Shown one piece after another: positions 1 through 5,558 of a DNA stretch of 5,731 nucleotides (the first letter of the stretch is position 1; each line of letters begins with the position of its first letter). Below the pieces are notes generated by a model. It did not search any database and was not told the DNA's origin. It was given only the letters and a program-made list of their open reading frames with translations. The translations under genes and the position numbers were made by a program. This DNA comes from an uncultured Acidobacteriota bacterium (GTDB lineage Bacteria; Acidobacteriota; Terriglobia; Terriglobales; Acidobacteriaceae). The stretch spans positions 1-5,731 of the forward strand of contig CAILBQ010000749.1 of assembly GCA_903832475.1 (NCBI GenBank), given 5' to 3'.

Positions 1-82
1 GACACAACTTCAGTTCAGCCTTGTTTGAGGTGCAGATGCTGGGCGCTGGAGATTGCAGGCCCAGTGATAATCTGTAGGGGAT

Positions 83-1009
83 ATGACGTCAAAAACCCTT
101 CGAACTTCCGGCTGGCTCGCCGTTGTTGCGGTGCTTATTTTGACCGGCGGGTGCGGAACGCTCCTGGCGCAGACCGAAGATGTCCAGGGGCTCCGGATTA
201 AGGAATTACACACGCCACCAGCTGCAAGCCCATTTGTGCTGGATGCTCAAAATCCAAAAATTGAGGGTCTGACCTTCCTCCCTCCGGAATCGATGTCGGC
301 GGTCGACCGAACTCTTGTTGAAGCGAACGAGAACGAGATCGTTCAGCGTGCCGAACGACAGGGTTTCAGTCTGTCGGCTTCAGCGTCCGGATCAGAGGGC
401 TGGGGTTATGAACAAGCGATCTGCCCTGCCTTCCCTCAACACGTAATTCTTGAATACAGCCGCGGCAACAGGCAGGGAGACATCACGCTTTTCTCTGTGG
501 TCATACCCCGGGGTGAGGGGCATGTTCGCGTGATTCCAGCCCGGCGTCGGGGCTACTCACTCTCCACTCCTGTTGCCTCCAACGATCTGACCATCAATGA
601 TTTCAATCACATTGTTCTCGAAGAAGGACTGCGCGCACCCTGGAGCGCTCACCGCACCACCAAGGCGCTGGCGGAGCGTCCAGCCTTCGGCAATGCGGAC
701 TGGCTCACACTGGGGCTCTGCTACTCGGCATTGGCGAGTGGGCACGTGCGCGCCGCTCTCCAGGCCGAGAATCCGGCACAAGAGACATATCCGCTGGCCA
801 TCCCTGCTCAACTTCGCGTTTCAGGTCACGGTGAGGCAGAGGTGTGGTTCGCTGATGCGACTCCCGAAGCACGATCGATGGAATGGCAGCTTCGCTTTGC
901 CGGTGATGGGAGGCTGCTCAAGGTCCGACACGTGAAGTCAAATCTGCTTCAGCCGGTCCCAGTGAAGGGCCAGATCCTTGATGTGCCTTCTATCGCCGGC
1001 AAGAGATGA
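83..1009 (+). CDS. Exported protein of unknown function (308 aa)
   Basis: I do not recognise the family. The protein opens with a basic n-region and a hydrophobic core (about residues 11-23), followed by LTGGC with Cys24 and then TLLAQ. This is an export signal. Either a relaxed lipobox is cut before Cys24, giving a lipoprotein, or signal peptidase I cuts after LLA (residue 29). The mature part has no membrane segment. It carries two further cysteines, C114 (in ICPAF) and C213 (in GLCYS), which could form a disulfide in the periplasm. The C-terminal part (about 240-290) looks beta-rich. The ATG at 83 follows AGGGG at 76-80, only 2 bases away, which is a tight spacing; the signal peptide directly after it supports this start. 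The gene converges on the M50 protease gene with a 55-base gap, where I see no clear terminator. That the gene is real is fairly sure; its function is unknown. Confidence 0.78.
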   Translation: MTSKTLRTSGWLAVVAVLILTGGCGTLLAQTEDVQGLRIKELHTPPAASPFVLDAQNPKIEGLTFLPPESMSAVDRTLVEANENEIVQRAERQGFSLSASASGSEGWGYEQAICPAFPQHVILEYSRGNRQGDITLFSVVIPRGEGHVRVIPARRRGYSLSTPVASNDLTINDFNHIVLEEGLRAPWSAHRTTKALAERPAFGNADWLTLGLCYSALASGHVRAALQAENPAQETYPLAIPAQLRVSGHGEAEVWFADATPEARSMEWQLRFAGDGRLLKVRHVKSNLLQPVPVKGQILDVPSIAGKR

Positions 1010-1064
1010 ACGCGAGCAAGTCAACCTATTCACACCCGCCCGATTCATTTTGTTCGACTCGCCT

Positions 1065-2081
1065 TCAGTGCAAGTACGCACGAATCGAACTGTCGGCAAA
1101 CGGTGCTGCGACAAACGTCAAGAGAAAGACACCCAGGCACAGCAAAGCCAGCAAATTCCGGCCCCCCACAGGCTGATCGTTGGCGACATTGGGGTGACGC
1201 ATGGCCGGGATCCAAAGCAGGGCTCCCCAGAAGACCCAGCCAACCCAAAAGAAGATACCGAAGCCAATCAGAACAAACGGAAGAACGCGCGTCATCCATC
1301 GATGCCATCGGGGAGAGACCGCAAACAGAATGTGTCCGCCGTCGAGCTGGCCAGCAGGAATCAGGTTCAGTGCCGTGATGAAGAGGCCGATCCACCCGGA
1401 CAGGAACACGGGATGTATCAACGTGGACCGAAATGCAGGCATCTCCAAGAAGGTCGCCGAAACAATCGGCCTCCCGACGGCTTGCACAAGGTGATGCATC
1501 AGGGTCAATGTGACCGGCTCGCCGAAATGGATGAGCGGCTTTACGGTGACGCGAGAAATGGGATGAGACAACATCCAGCCTGCGAAAACCGCTAGCAGCG
1601 AAGCAGCATAACCAGCAAGCGGTCCGTAGGCGCCTACGTCCATCAGTGCCTGCCGATTGGGGATCCGGCTGCGAATTTGGATGACGGCTCCCGCAGTTCC
1701 GCTCAGCGTTGGAGCCGGCAAAACCCACGGTAACGTACAGCGAATGCCATGCGCCTTGCATGCGAAGTAATGGCCAAATTCGTGAGTCAGCAGGATAGCC
1801 AGCAAAGTTAGGGAGAATGGCCATCCCAACTGGAATCGGCTTGGCTGTTGGACCAACCACGGCCAGGGCCACAGGTCTGACTCACTGACGACGGAGGGAA
1901 CGCCATCCCGAAAGTTCTGCATGTACCGCGCGCCGATTGCTGTCGTGGTGATGACACTGATCAACAACAGGATGAAGGGCAAAACATATTGCTTGAACCG
2001 GGACGGTCCTTGCTGAAACCGGGGTCGAATCTCCGGGAGTAGCTGAACGGATCCCTGGAGAGCATCCTGCTCGTGGGTCAA
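1065..2081 (-). CDS. Site-2 protease family (M50) membrane metalloprotease
   Basis: This is a polytopic zinc metalloprotease that cleaves within the membrane; the family often releases membrane-tethered transcription or anti-sigma factors. The HExxH zinc motif is HEFGH at residues 100-104 (H100, E101, H104). The third ligand motif N-x2-P-x4-DG is at 239-248 (N239, P242, D247, G248). Between them is the G-A-Y-G-P-L-A-G segment (about 150-157) seen in S2P and plant EGY-type proteases. Hydrophobic segments lie at about 31-50, 90-107, 150-170, 225-245, 265-290 and 308-327. There is no PDZ domain, unlike RseP. At 338 aa it is a compact soluble-domain-free form. The start is TTG at 2081, supported by AGGA (2091-2094 on the complement) 9 bases upstream. 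It lies 108 bases downstream of the HU gene on the same strand, so co-transcription is possible. The substrate cannot be told from the sequence. Confidence 0.93.
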   Translation of the reverse strand: MTHEQDALQGSVQLLPEIRPRFQQGPSRFKQYVLPFILLLISVITTTAIGARYMQNFRDGVPSVVSESDLWPWPWLVQQPSRFQLGWPFSLTLLAILLTHEFGHYFACKAHGIRCTLPWVLPAPTLSGTAGAVIQIRSRIPNRQALMDVGAYGPLAGYAASLLAVFAGWMLSHPISRVTVKPLIHFGEPVTLTLMHHLVQAVGRPIVSATFLEMPAFRSTLIHPVFLSGWIGLFITALNLIPAGQLDGGHILFAVSPRWHRWMTRVLPFVLIGFGIFFWVGWVFWGALLWIPAMRHPNVANDQPVGGRNLLALLCLGVFLLTFVAAPFADSSIRAYLH

Positions 2082-2189
2082 AGTACGGATTCCTGTTTCT
2101 TATAGGAAGATAGAGAAGAACATCCATTTCTACTATGGCTTGAAGCGACCCACACGATGTCTCTTCCCGATGTGACCTCTTCCAAGAAG

Positions 2190-2486
2190 TTAACCTCGGG
2201 CGGGACGAGCAACTTCGGACTCCAGAACGTGTAATTCTTTGCCCGGCTTGAATCGCACGGCTTTGCCTGGGGCGATGCTCACTTCCGTACCGGTACGAGG
2301 GTTACGTCCAATGCCGGTTTTGCGAGGTCGAACACTGAACACACCGAACCCGCGGAGCTCGATTCGATCGCCGTCCGCCAGCGCTTTCTTCAGACCTTCA
2401 AACACAGTATCGACGGCCGCTTCGGCCTTGGCGCGCGGCAAACCGGTCCGCTCGATGACGTGGTGCACAATATCCTGCTTGATCAA
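2190..2486 (-). CDS. HU family DNA-binding protein
   Basis: This is a small histone-like nucleoid protein that binds and bends DNA as a dimer. With a TTG start at 2486 it is 98 aa, the usual HU/IHF length. The N-terminal helices begin MIKQDIV and run to about residue 40. The signature follows: RGFGVF (45-50), the RPRKTGIGRNPRTG beta-arm (53-66) with the intercalating proline P63, and the GKAVRFKPGKEL closing segment (74-85). A short ES-EVARPARG tail follows. The frame stays open to an ATG at 2663, giving 157 aa, but the extra 59 residues do not resemble HU and the predicted promoter lies inside them. AGAGG (2495-2499, complement) sits 8 bases before the TTG. There is no in-frame ATG after 2486; an ATT codon two codons upstream is a less likely start. 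HU versus IHF subunit cannot be settled by eye; the sequence reads as HU. Confidence 0.93.
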   Translation of the reverse strand: MIKQDIVHHVIERTGLPRAKAEAAVDTVFEGLKKALADGDRIELRGFGVFSVRPRKTGIGRNPRTGTEVSIAPGKAVRFKPGKELHVLESEVARPARG

Positions 2487-2494
2487 AGTAATGC

Positions 2495-2501
2495 CCTCTT
2501 C
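2495..2501 (-). promoter_or_regulatory. Ribosome binding site that fixes the HU start
   Basis: The complement reads GAAGAGG here, with AGAGG ending 8 bases before the TTG codon at 2486. It is the only good Shine-Dalgarno near the conserved N-terminus of the HU protein, so it decides for the short 98-aa form. Confidence 0.65.
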
Positions 2502-2544
2502 GTCAGTTTGAAATGTGATGGACGCCCAATAGCCTACTGGCGCG

Positions 2545-2573
2545 ATGCTATTGTGAGTTGCCGCCGTTGTCAA
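2545..2573 (-). promoter_or_regulatory. Predicted sigma70-type promoter of the HU gene
   Basis: On the complement a perfect TTGACA (2568-2573) is followed by a 17-base spacer and TAGCAT (2545-2550, 4 of 6 to TATAAT). Transcription would start near 2538 and leave a leader of about 50 bases before the TTG at 2486. Its -35 box overlaps the -35 box of a promoter pointing the other way. Confidence 0.65.
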
Positions 2574-2595
2574 TCCTCGCGTACTCCAATAATAT
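2567..2595 (+). promoter_or_regulatory. Predicted divergent promoter toward dcd
   Basis: TTGTCA (2567-2572, 5 of 6 to TTGACA) is followed by a 17-base spacer and TAATAT (2590-2595, 4 of 6). It would start near 2602 and give a leader of about 165 bases before dcd. It is weaker than the HU promoter on the other strand, and no better candidate was found nearer to dcd. The long leader lowers confidence. Confidence 0.4.
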
Positions 2596-2751
2596 AAACA
2601 ACTTAGAGCATCGTCAGAATGGGATTGTGCGGAACGACTTCGAGTGAAACGTTTTTGGGTCAAATCCGCAGCGCACCGTCGCCGCCTCTTCCGTTGATGC
2701 CTCAGAATTCAGCATTTCAATGCCCTGGAAGGGCCAGCTTGGGCTATGGCC

Positions 2752-2758
2752 GAGAGGA
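2752..2758 (+). promoter_or_regulatory. Ribosome binding site of dcd
   Basis: GAGAGGA lies 9 bases before the ATG at 2768. It selects this start over the in-frame ATG at 2720, which would add 16 residues not seen in the family. Confidence 0.75.
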
Positions 2759-2767
2759 TTTCGCATA

Positions 2768-3322
2768 ATGTCGATTCAAAGTGATCGTTGGATAAGAGAA
2801 CAGGCACTGGAACATGGGATGATCGAACCCTTCAGCGAAAAGCAGGTGCGCGAGGGCGTAATCTCCTACGGATTGTCTTCCTATGGCTATGACCTCCGCG
2901 TCTCCGACGAATTCAAGATTTTTACCAATGTCAACAGCGCCATTATCGATCCGAAGGCCTTTGATGAAAGGTCGTTCGTCAGCGTTCAGGCCGAATCGGT
3001 AATTGTGCCACCGAACTCGTTCGCGTTGGCCCGTTCTATCGAGTATTTCCGCATTCCCCGCGATGTGATCAGCGTTTGCGTCGGCAAGTCTACCTATGCG
3101 CGCTGTGGAATTATCGTGAACGTCACTCCATTTGAACCGGAATGGGAAGGCTTCGTGACTCTGGAAATTTCCAATACCACTCCACTCCCGGCGAGAATTT
3201 ATGCTAACGAAGGACTTTGTCAGATTCTTTTCTTTCGCGGATCAGAACCTTGCGAAGTTAGCTATGCCGACCGAAAGGGTAAGTATCAAAAGCAGCAGGG
3301 CATCGTGCTTCCCAGGCTTTGA
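2768..3322 (+). CDS. dcd: dCTP deaminase
   Basis: It deaminates dCTP to dUTP in the cytoplasm, feeding dUMP to thymidylate synthesis. The 184-aa protein begins MSIQSDRWIREQALEHGMIEP, the standard N-terminus of the family. Conserved blocks follow in order: ISYGLSSYGYDLRV (32-45), PPNSFALA (81-88), the active-site GKSTYAR (106-112) with S108 and R112, NVTPFEPEWEGFVTLEISN (118-136) with the probable catalytic glutamate E133, and the C-terminal GKYQKQQGIVLP (171-182) that closes over the nucleotide. Length and motifs are complete. It belongs to the trimeric dUTPase-like superfamily; whether it also hydrolyses dUTP, as archaeal bifunctional forms do, cannot be decided by eye. It is divergent from the HU gene. 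It is followed in the same direction by the LuxR regulator, with no evident terminator between them, so read-through is possible. Confidence 0.97.
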   Translation: MSIQSDRWIREQALEHGMIEPFSEKQVREGVISYGLSSYGYDLRVSDEFKIFTNVNSAIIDPKAFDERSFVSVQAESVIVPPNSFALARSIEYFRIPRDVISVCVGKSTYARCGIIVNVTPFEPEWEGFVTLEISNTTPLPARIYANEGLCQILFFRGSEPCEVSYADRKGKYQKQQGIVLPRL

Positions 3323-3500
3323 GACAGTCCCAATATGGGAATAGAGGACAACGCTTTGTTCCCCCCTGTCGCGCCGTGTGTCGAGCGTCACGGTCGAAGC
3401 CAATTCAATTCGTCATGCTCTTGCAAGACTTCAACCTGAGCCATCTGCGCCAACCTCGGCATCTTCCCGAGAACGGAGTCCTACTTCACTCATCGGGCCA

Positions 3501-4226
3501 ATGTCGGGGGACGGGACCGTGGATAGTGATGGCTGTAGGCAAAAATGCGTGAGTGTAGGTTTGGTCGCGCCTGAACCGATTCGCCGTGCCGGGTTGGTGA
3601 GCGTATTCGAGAACCATCCTTATATTCGTATCGTCCGTGGCGAACTGGACCGGCTCGTTTCGGATAGCTCCCTGCAATATCTCATCCTCGATTTGAGTTC
3701 CAATAGCGGGTGGATCAAAGTGCTCTTCAGCGTGCGCCGAAGGCGCCGGGACATTCGACAGATCATCGTCGGCCCCTCCGGCGACGACGAGCATGTTTTA
3801 CAGTCGCTCTCAGCTGGTGCGCGGGCTTTCCTGGATTCAAACAGCGGGCCTCTCGCAGTGCGTCAAGCTGTCGAATGCGTCATCGACGGCATGATCTGGG
3901 CGCCGCGCCGACTCATGTCGGTGCTGATTGATCGCCTTCTCGTGAGTGCAGCCAACCCCAGTGCCAGGTCCAACCCGACAGAAAAGGAAGTGGCAACTAC
4001 CTTTGCTTCGTCGACATCAACCTTGAGCCCCCGAGAGGTCGAGGTTTTGCAGCTCATTGGCTTGGCGCACTCCAATCGCGAGATCGCCCAGCTGCTCGGC
4101 ATTGAAGAACGAACTGTAAAAGCGCACGTCGCAAACCTTTTCAGGAAAACAGGCATGGAAAACCGGGTTTCTCTCTTGATGCGAGCGTCGCAGCGAGACC
4201 CCCAGGTGCCGGCTGAAGCTGATTAA
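3501..4226 (+). CDS. LuxR/NarL-type response regulator with degenerate receiver
   Basis: This is a two-domain transcription regulator of about 225-241 aa. From the ATG at 3501, a receiver-like domain spans about residues 17-130. It keeps the likely phospho-acceptor aspartate D64 (in LILDLS). It lacks the usual acidic pair at the end of strand 1 (VAPEP in place of ADDHP). The strand-4 Thr/Ser region reads GPS, and the conserved lysine after strand 5 is missing (AFLDSNS). A linker follows (131-174), then a classic LuxR helix-turn-helix at about 175-229: LSPREVEVLQ, NREIAQLLG, ERTVKAHVANLF. The start is uncertain. Alternatives are GTG 3549, which fits the domain boundary best (225 aa); GTG 3519, preceded by GGGGGA; and GTG 3378 (282 aa), which adds a Ser/Pro/Arg-rich stretch unlike a folded domain. 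The partner kinase is not in the window. The target genes are unknown. Confidence 0.88.
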   Translation: MSGDGTVDSDGCRQKCVSVGLVAPEPIRRAGLVSVFENHPYIRIVRGELDRLVSDSSLQYLILDLSSNSGWIKVLFSVRRRRRDIRQIIVGPSGDDEHVLQSLSAGARAFLDSNSGPLAVRQAVECVIDGMIWAPRRLMSVLIDRLLVSAANPSARSNPTEKEVATTFASSTSTLSPREVEVLQLIGLAHSNREIAQLLGIEERTVKAHVANLFRKTGMENRVSLLMRASQRDPQVPAEAD

Positions 4227-4294
4227 TCGGAGTTCAGCGATAGGCTTTCAGCCGGTGCGACTTGCCAAGTTAAAAATTAAATTACGCGATTTGG

Positions 4295-4314
4295 TTACTT
4301 AAGTATGTTACTTA
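4295..4314. repeat. TTACTTA tandem repeat with embedded palindrome
   Basis: TTACTTA occurs at 4295-4301 and again at 4308-4314, 13 bases apart. The first copy lies within the perfect 10-base palindrome TACTTAAGTA (4296-4305). This gives three TACTTA-like half-sites in 20 bases. It could be an operator; no binding protein can be named. Confidence 0.45.
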
Positions 4315-4393
4315 GAGACAGTGACCCACCGGTATCTTGTGCCGATTTCAGTCACTCCCGATAATCGCACTAGTAACAACGCAGATCTGGGGA

Positions 4394-4443
4394 AGGACTT
4401 TCCTGCACTACGGAAACCGCAGCGCAGGAAAGTCCTCTTTTTT
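4394..4443 (+). terminator. Strong intrinsic terminator
   Basis: A perfect 13-bp stem, AGGACTTTCCTGC (4394-4406) with GCAGGAAAGTCCT (4424-4436), is followed by a C and six T residues (4438-4443). The 17-base loop contains a small CGG-AAA-CCG hairpin (4411-4419). It lies 167 bases past the stop of the LuxR gene, so it ends either a long 3' untranslated region or a separate short transcript. Confidence 0.88.
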
Positions 4444-4565
4444 ACCAGAACGATGTATTGAAGAACCTTCAAGTAAACCATCTATTGAAAGAACTACACT
4501 TCCATCCAACCAAAGTACCCAGAATCGCGTCATATCTATATCGGTACGCAGTAGTGGTGAAGTTT

Positions 4566-4605
4566 CCAGAATCAGGCTGATTCCACTCGATTCAGTGTAT
4601 TCTGG
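4566..4605. repeat. Nested dyad with two mutually exclusive pairings
   Basis: CCAGAAT (4566-4572) can pair with ATTCTGG (4599-4605), and the stem extends by two more pairs if one base is bulged. GAATCA (4569-4574) can instead pair with TGATTC (4578-4583) around a 3-base loop. The two structures share bases and so exclude each other. The dyad lies about 115-150 bases upstream of the SYLF gene. It may be an operator or a leader RNA structure. Confidence 0.4.
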
Positions 4606-4707
4606 CTGGCGGCAAGGTTCGTCATTTGCACCTTTCCCACTCAAGTCGTCGGCAATTCCACGAATTTGCAGTAGTCACACCACGGAGGCTAACCACCTCC
4701 CATGAAC

Positions 4708-4713
4708 GAGGAG
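4708..4713 (+). promoter_or_regulatory. Ribosome binding site of the SYLF gene
   Basis: GAGGAG lies 6 bases before the ATG at 4720, which is directly followed by a signal peptide. It selects this start over the in-frame ATG at 4702. An upstream inverted pair, GGAGG (4684-4688) and CCTCC (4696-4700), could compete for it. Confidence 0.75.
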
Positions 4714-4719
4714 CTACGC

Positions 4720-5421
4720 ATGAAGAAGTTTCTATCCCCATTTCTCGCCCTTAGTTTGGGCCTCTTGATCCCCGGCTCTGCTTTCGCAGCTGCATCCCAT
4801 GAAGACTTACAGGATCGGATGGACGCCGCCAAGGTTGTACTCGACCAGATTCTGACCACTCCTGACAACACAATCCCCTTGAATATTTTGGAACAGGCGA
4901 CGTGTGTTGCCGTGATCCCCTCGCTGAAGAAAGGCGCTTTCCTTGTAGGCGCGGAATATGGCCGCGGTGTTGTAACCTGCCGCACGGGTCACGGTTGGAG
5001 CGCGCCAGTTTTCATCACCCTGGCAGGCGGCTCCTTCGGTTTCCAAATCGGCGGCCAAGCTACGGACTTGATCCTCGTGGCTGTCAATGATCGCGGATTT
5101 CAGGATCTGCTAAAGAGCAAGTTCAAGTTGGGTGGGGACGTGGGCGCCGCGGCGGGGCCTGTCGGCCGCAACTCACAAGCCGCCACCGATTGGAAAATGA
5201 ATGCTGAGTTGCTAACCTACTCGCGCAGCAAAGGACTGTTCGCAGGCATCGATTTGAACGGCGCATCCGTGACACAGAGCACCGACGACACCGAAACCTA
5301 TTACGGTCAGGCGCACAGCTTCCAGAGCATTCTGAAGGGTGACGTCCCTGTTCCGCAGGGCGCCGAGGCCTTCGTTCGCACTGTGGCCAAGGCCTTCATC
5401 GATGCCAAGGCCAATCACTAG
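4720..5421 (+). CDS. Secreted SYLF (Ysc84-type) domain protein
   Basis: This 233-aa protein has a clear Sec signal peptide: MKKF, a hydrophobic core to about residue 17, then PGSAFA with cleavage likely after residue 23. The mature part is a lipid-binding SYLF/Ysc84 domain filling the rest of the protein. Visible blocks are the helix LQDRMDAAKVVLDQIL (30-45), CVAVIPSLKKGAFLVGAEYG (62-81), a Gly-rich segment from GGSFGFQIGGQATDL (103-117), VAVNDRGFQDLL (120-131), GGDVGAAAGPVGR (138-150), and the defining YSRSKGLFAGIDLNG (167-181). SYLF proteins bind phosphoinositides in eukaryotes. Bacterial members are exported, and their role is unsettled. It has its own terminator directly downstream, so it is likely transcribed alone or with its leader. 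The assignment to the family is firm; the cellular role is not known. Confidence 0.94.
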   Translation: MKKFLSPFLALSLGLLIPGSAFAAASHEDLQDRMDAAKVVLDQILTTPDNTIPLNILEQATCVAVIPSLKKGAFLVGAEYGRGVVTCRTGHGWSAPVFITLAGGSFGFQIGGQATDLILVAVNDRGFQDLLKSKFKLGGDVGAAAGPVGRNSQAATDWKMNAELLTYSRSKGLFAGIDLNGASVTQSTDDTETYYGQAHSFQSILKGDVPVPQGAEAFVRTVAKAFIDAKANH

Positions 5422-5443
5422 ATCGATCGCAGTATCGCAGCAC

Positions 5444-5477
5444 GGATGGGGCGGCCTTCGAGCCGCCCCATCCTTTT
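5444..5477 (+). terminator. Intrinsic terminator of the SYLF gene
   Basis: A perfect 12-bp GC-rich stem, GGATGGGGCGGC (5444-5455) with GCCGCCCCATCC (5462-5473), closes a 6-base loop that includes TTCG. It is followed by TTTT (5474-5477). It starts 22 bases after the SYLF stop codon. There is no T-run for the other strand, so it acts on rightward transcripts. Confidence 0.9.
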
Positions 5478-5558
5478 CTCTTGCGGGATGGCGTCGGCCT
5501 GCCTCAGAAGTCTGTGCAGTTACACTGGGTGTGGCGACCCTTGCCTGCTAGCGGAGCG

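Larger units (their letters stand above)
4227..4719. other. Gene-free, structured intergenic region (493 bases)
   Basis: I find no convincing coding region here. Open frames exist on both strands, but they run through the terminator hairpin and have no ribosome site or family resemblance. The first 100 bases are clearly AT-rich compared with the flanking genes. The region holds a tandem/palindromic 7-mer (4295-4314), a 6-bp dyad AGTGAC/GTCACT (4320-4325 and 4351-4356), a strong terminator (4394-4443), an overlapping dyad (4566-4605) and the leader of the SYLF gene. No promoter with both boxes near consensus was found. Confidence 0.6.

Noticed and set aside
66..71. GATAAT as a -10 box for the first gene
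   Set aside because: No -35-like hexamer at 16-18 bases upstream, and the start would fall about 5 bases before the ATG, on top of the ribosome site.
978..1595. 205-codon frame on the plus strand
   Set aside because: Antisense to the M50 gene, very polar (Arg/Gln/Pro-rich) product, no ribosome site; a shadow.
1045..1872. 275-codon frame on the minus strand within the protease gene
   Set aside because: It overlaps the M50 gene in another frame, has a Cys/Arg/Ser-rich composition, and lacks any motif; the M50 frame has all family motifs.
2099..2104. TATAAG on the complement as a promoter for the protease gene
   Set aside because: The -35 position at 17 bases is poor, and the start would fall on the ribosome site; co-transcription with HU is as likely.
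2487..2663. N-terminal extension of the HU protein from the ATG at 2663
   Set aside because: The 59 extra residues do not resemble HU, the predicted promoter lies inside them, and a ribosome site precedes the TTG at 2486.
2720..2767. Upstream ATG start for dcd
   Set aside because: It adds 16 residues absent from the family and lacks a good ribosome site; the ATG at 2768 has GAGAGGA at 9 bases.
4407..4423. Riboswitch (for example cyclic di-GMP) in or before the terminator
   Set aside because: I compared it with remembered consensus elements of common riboswitches and saw no matching core; only a hairpin loop with a small inner stem.
4408..4644. 78-codon minus-strand frame in the gene-free region
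   Set aside because: It ends within the terminator hairpin, has no clear ribosome site, and its product has no known resemblance. A real small gene is not excluded but not supported.
4337..4705. 122-codon plus-strand frame in the gene-free region
   Set aside because: It reads straight through the terminator hairpin and T-run, and has no ribosome site or recognisable product.
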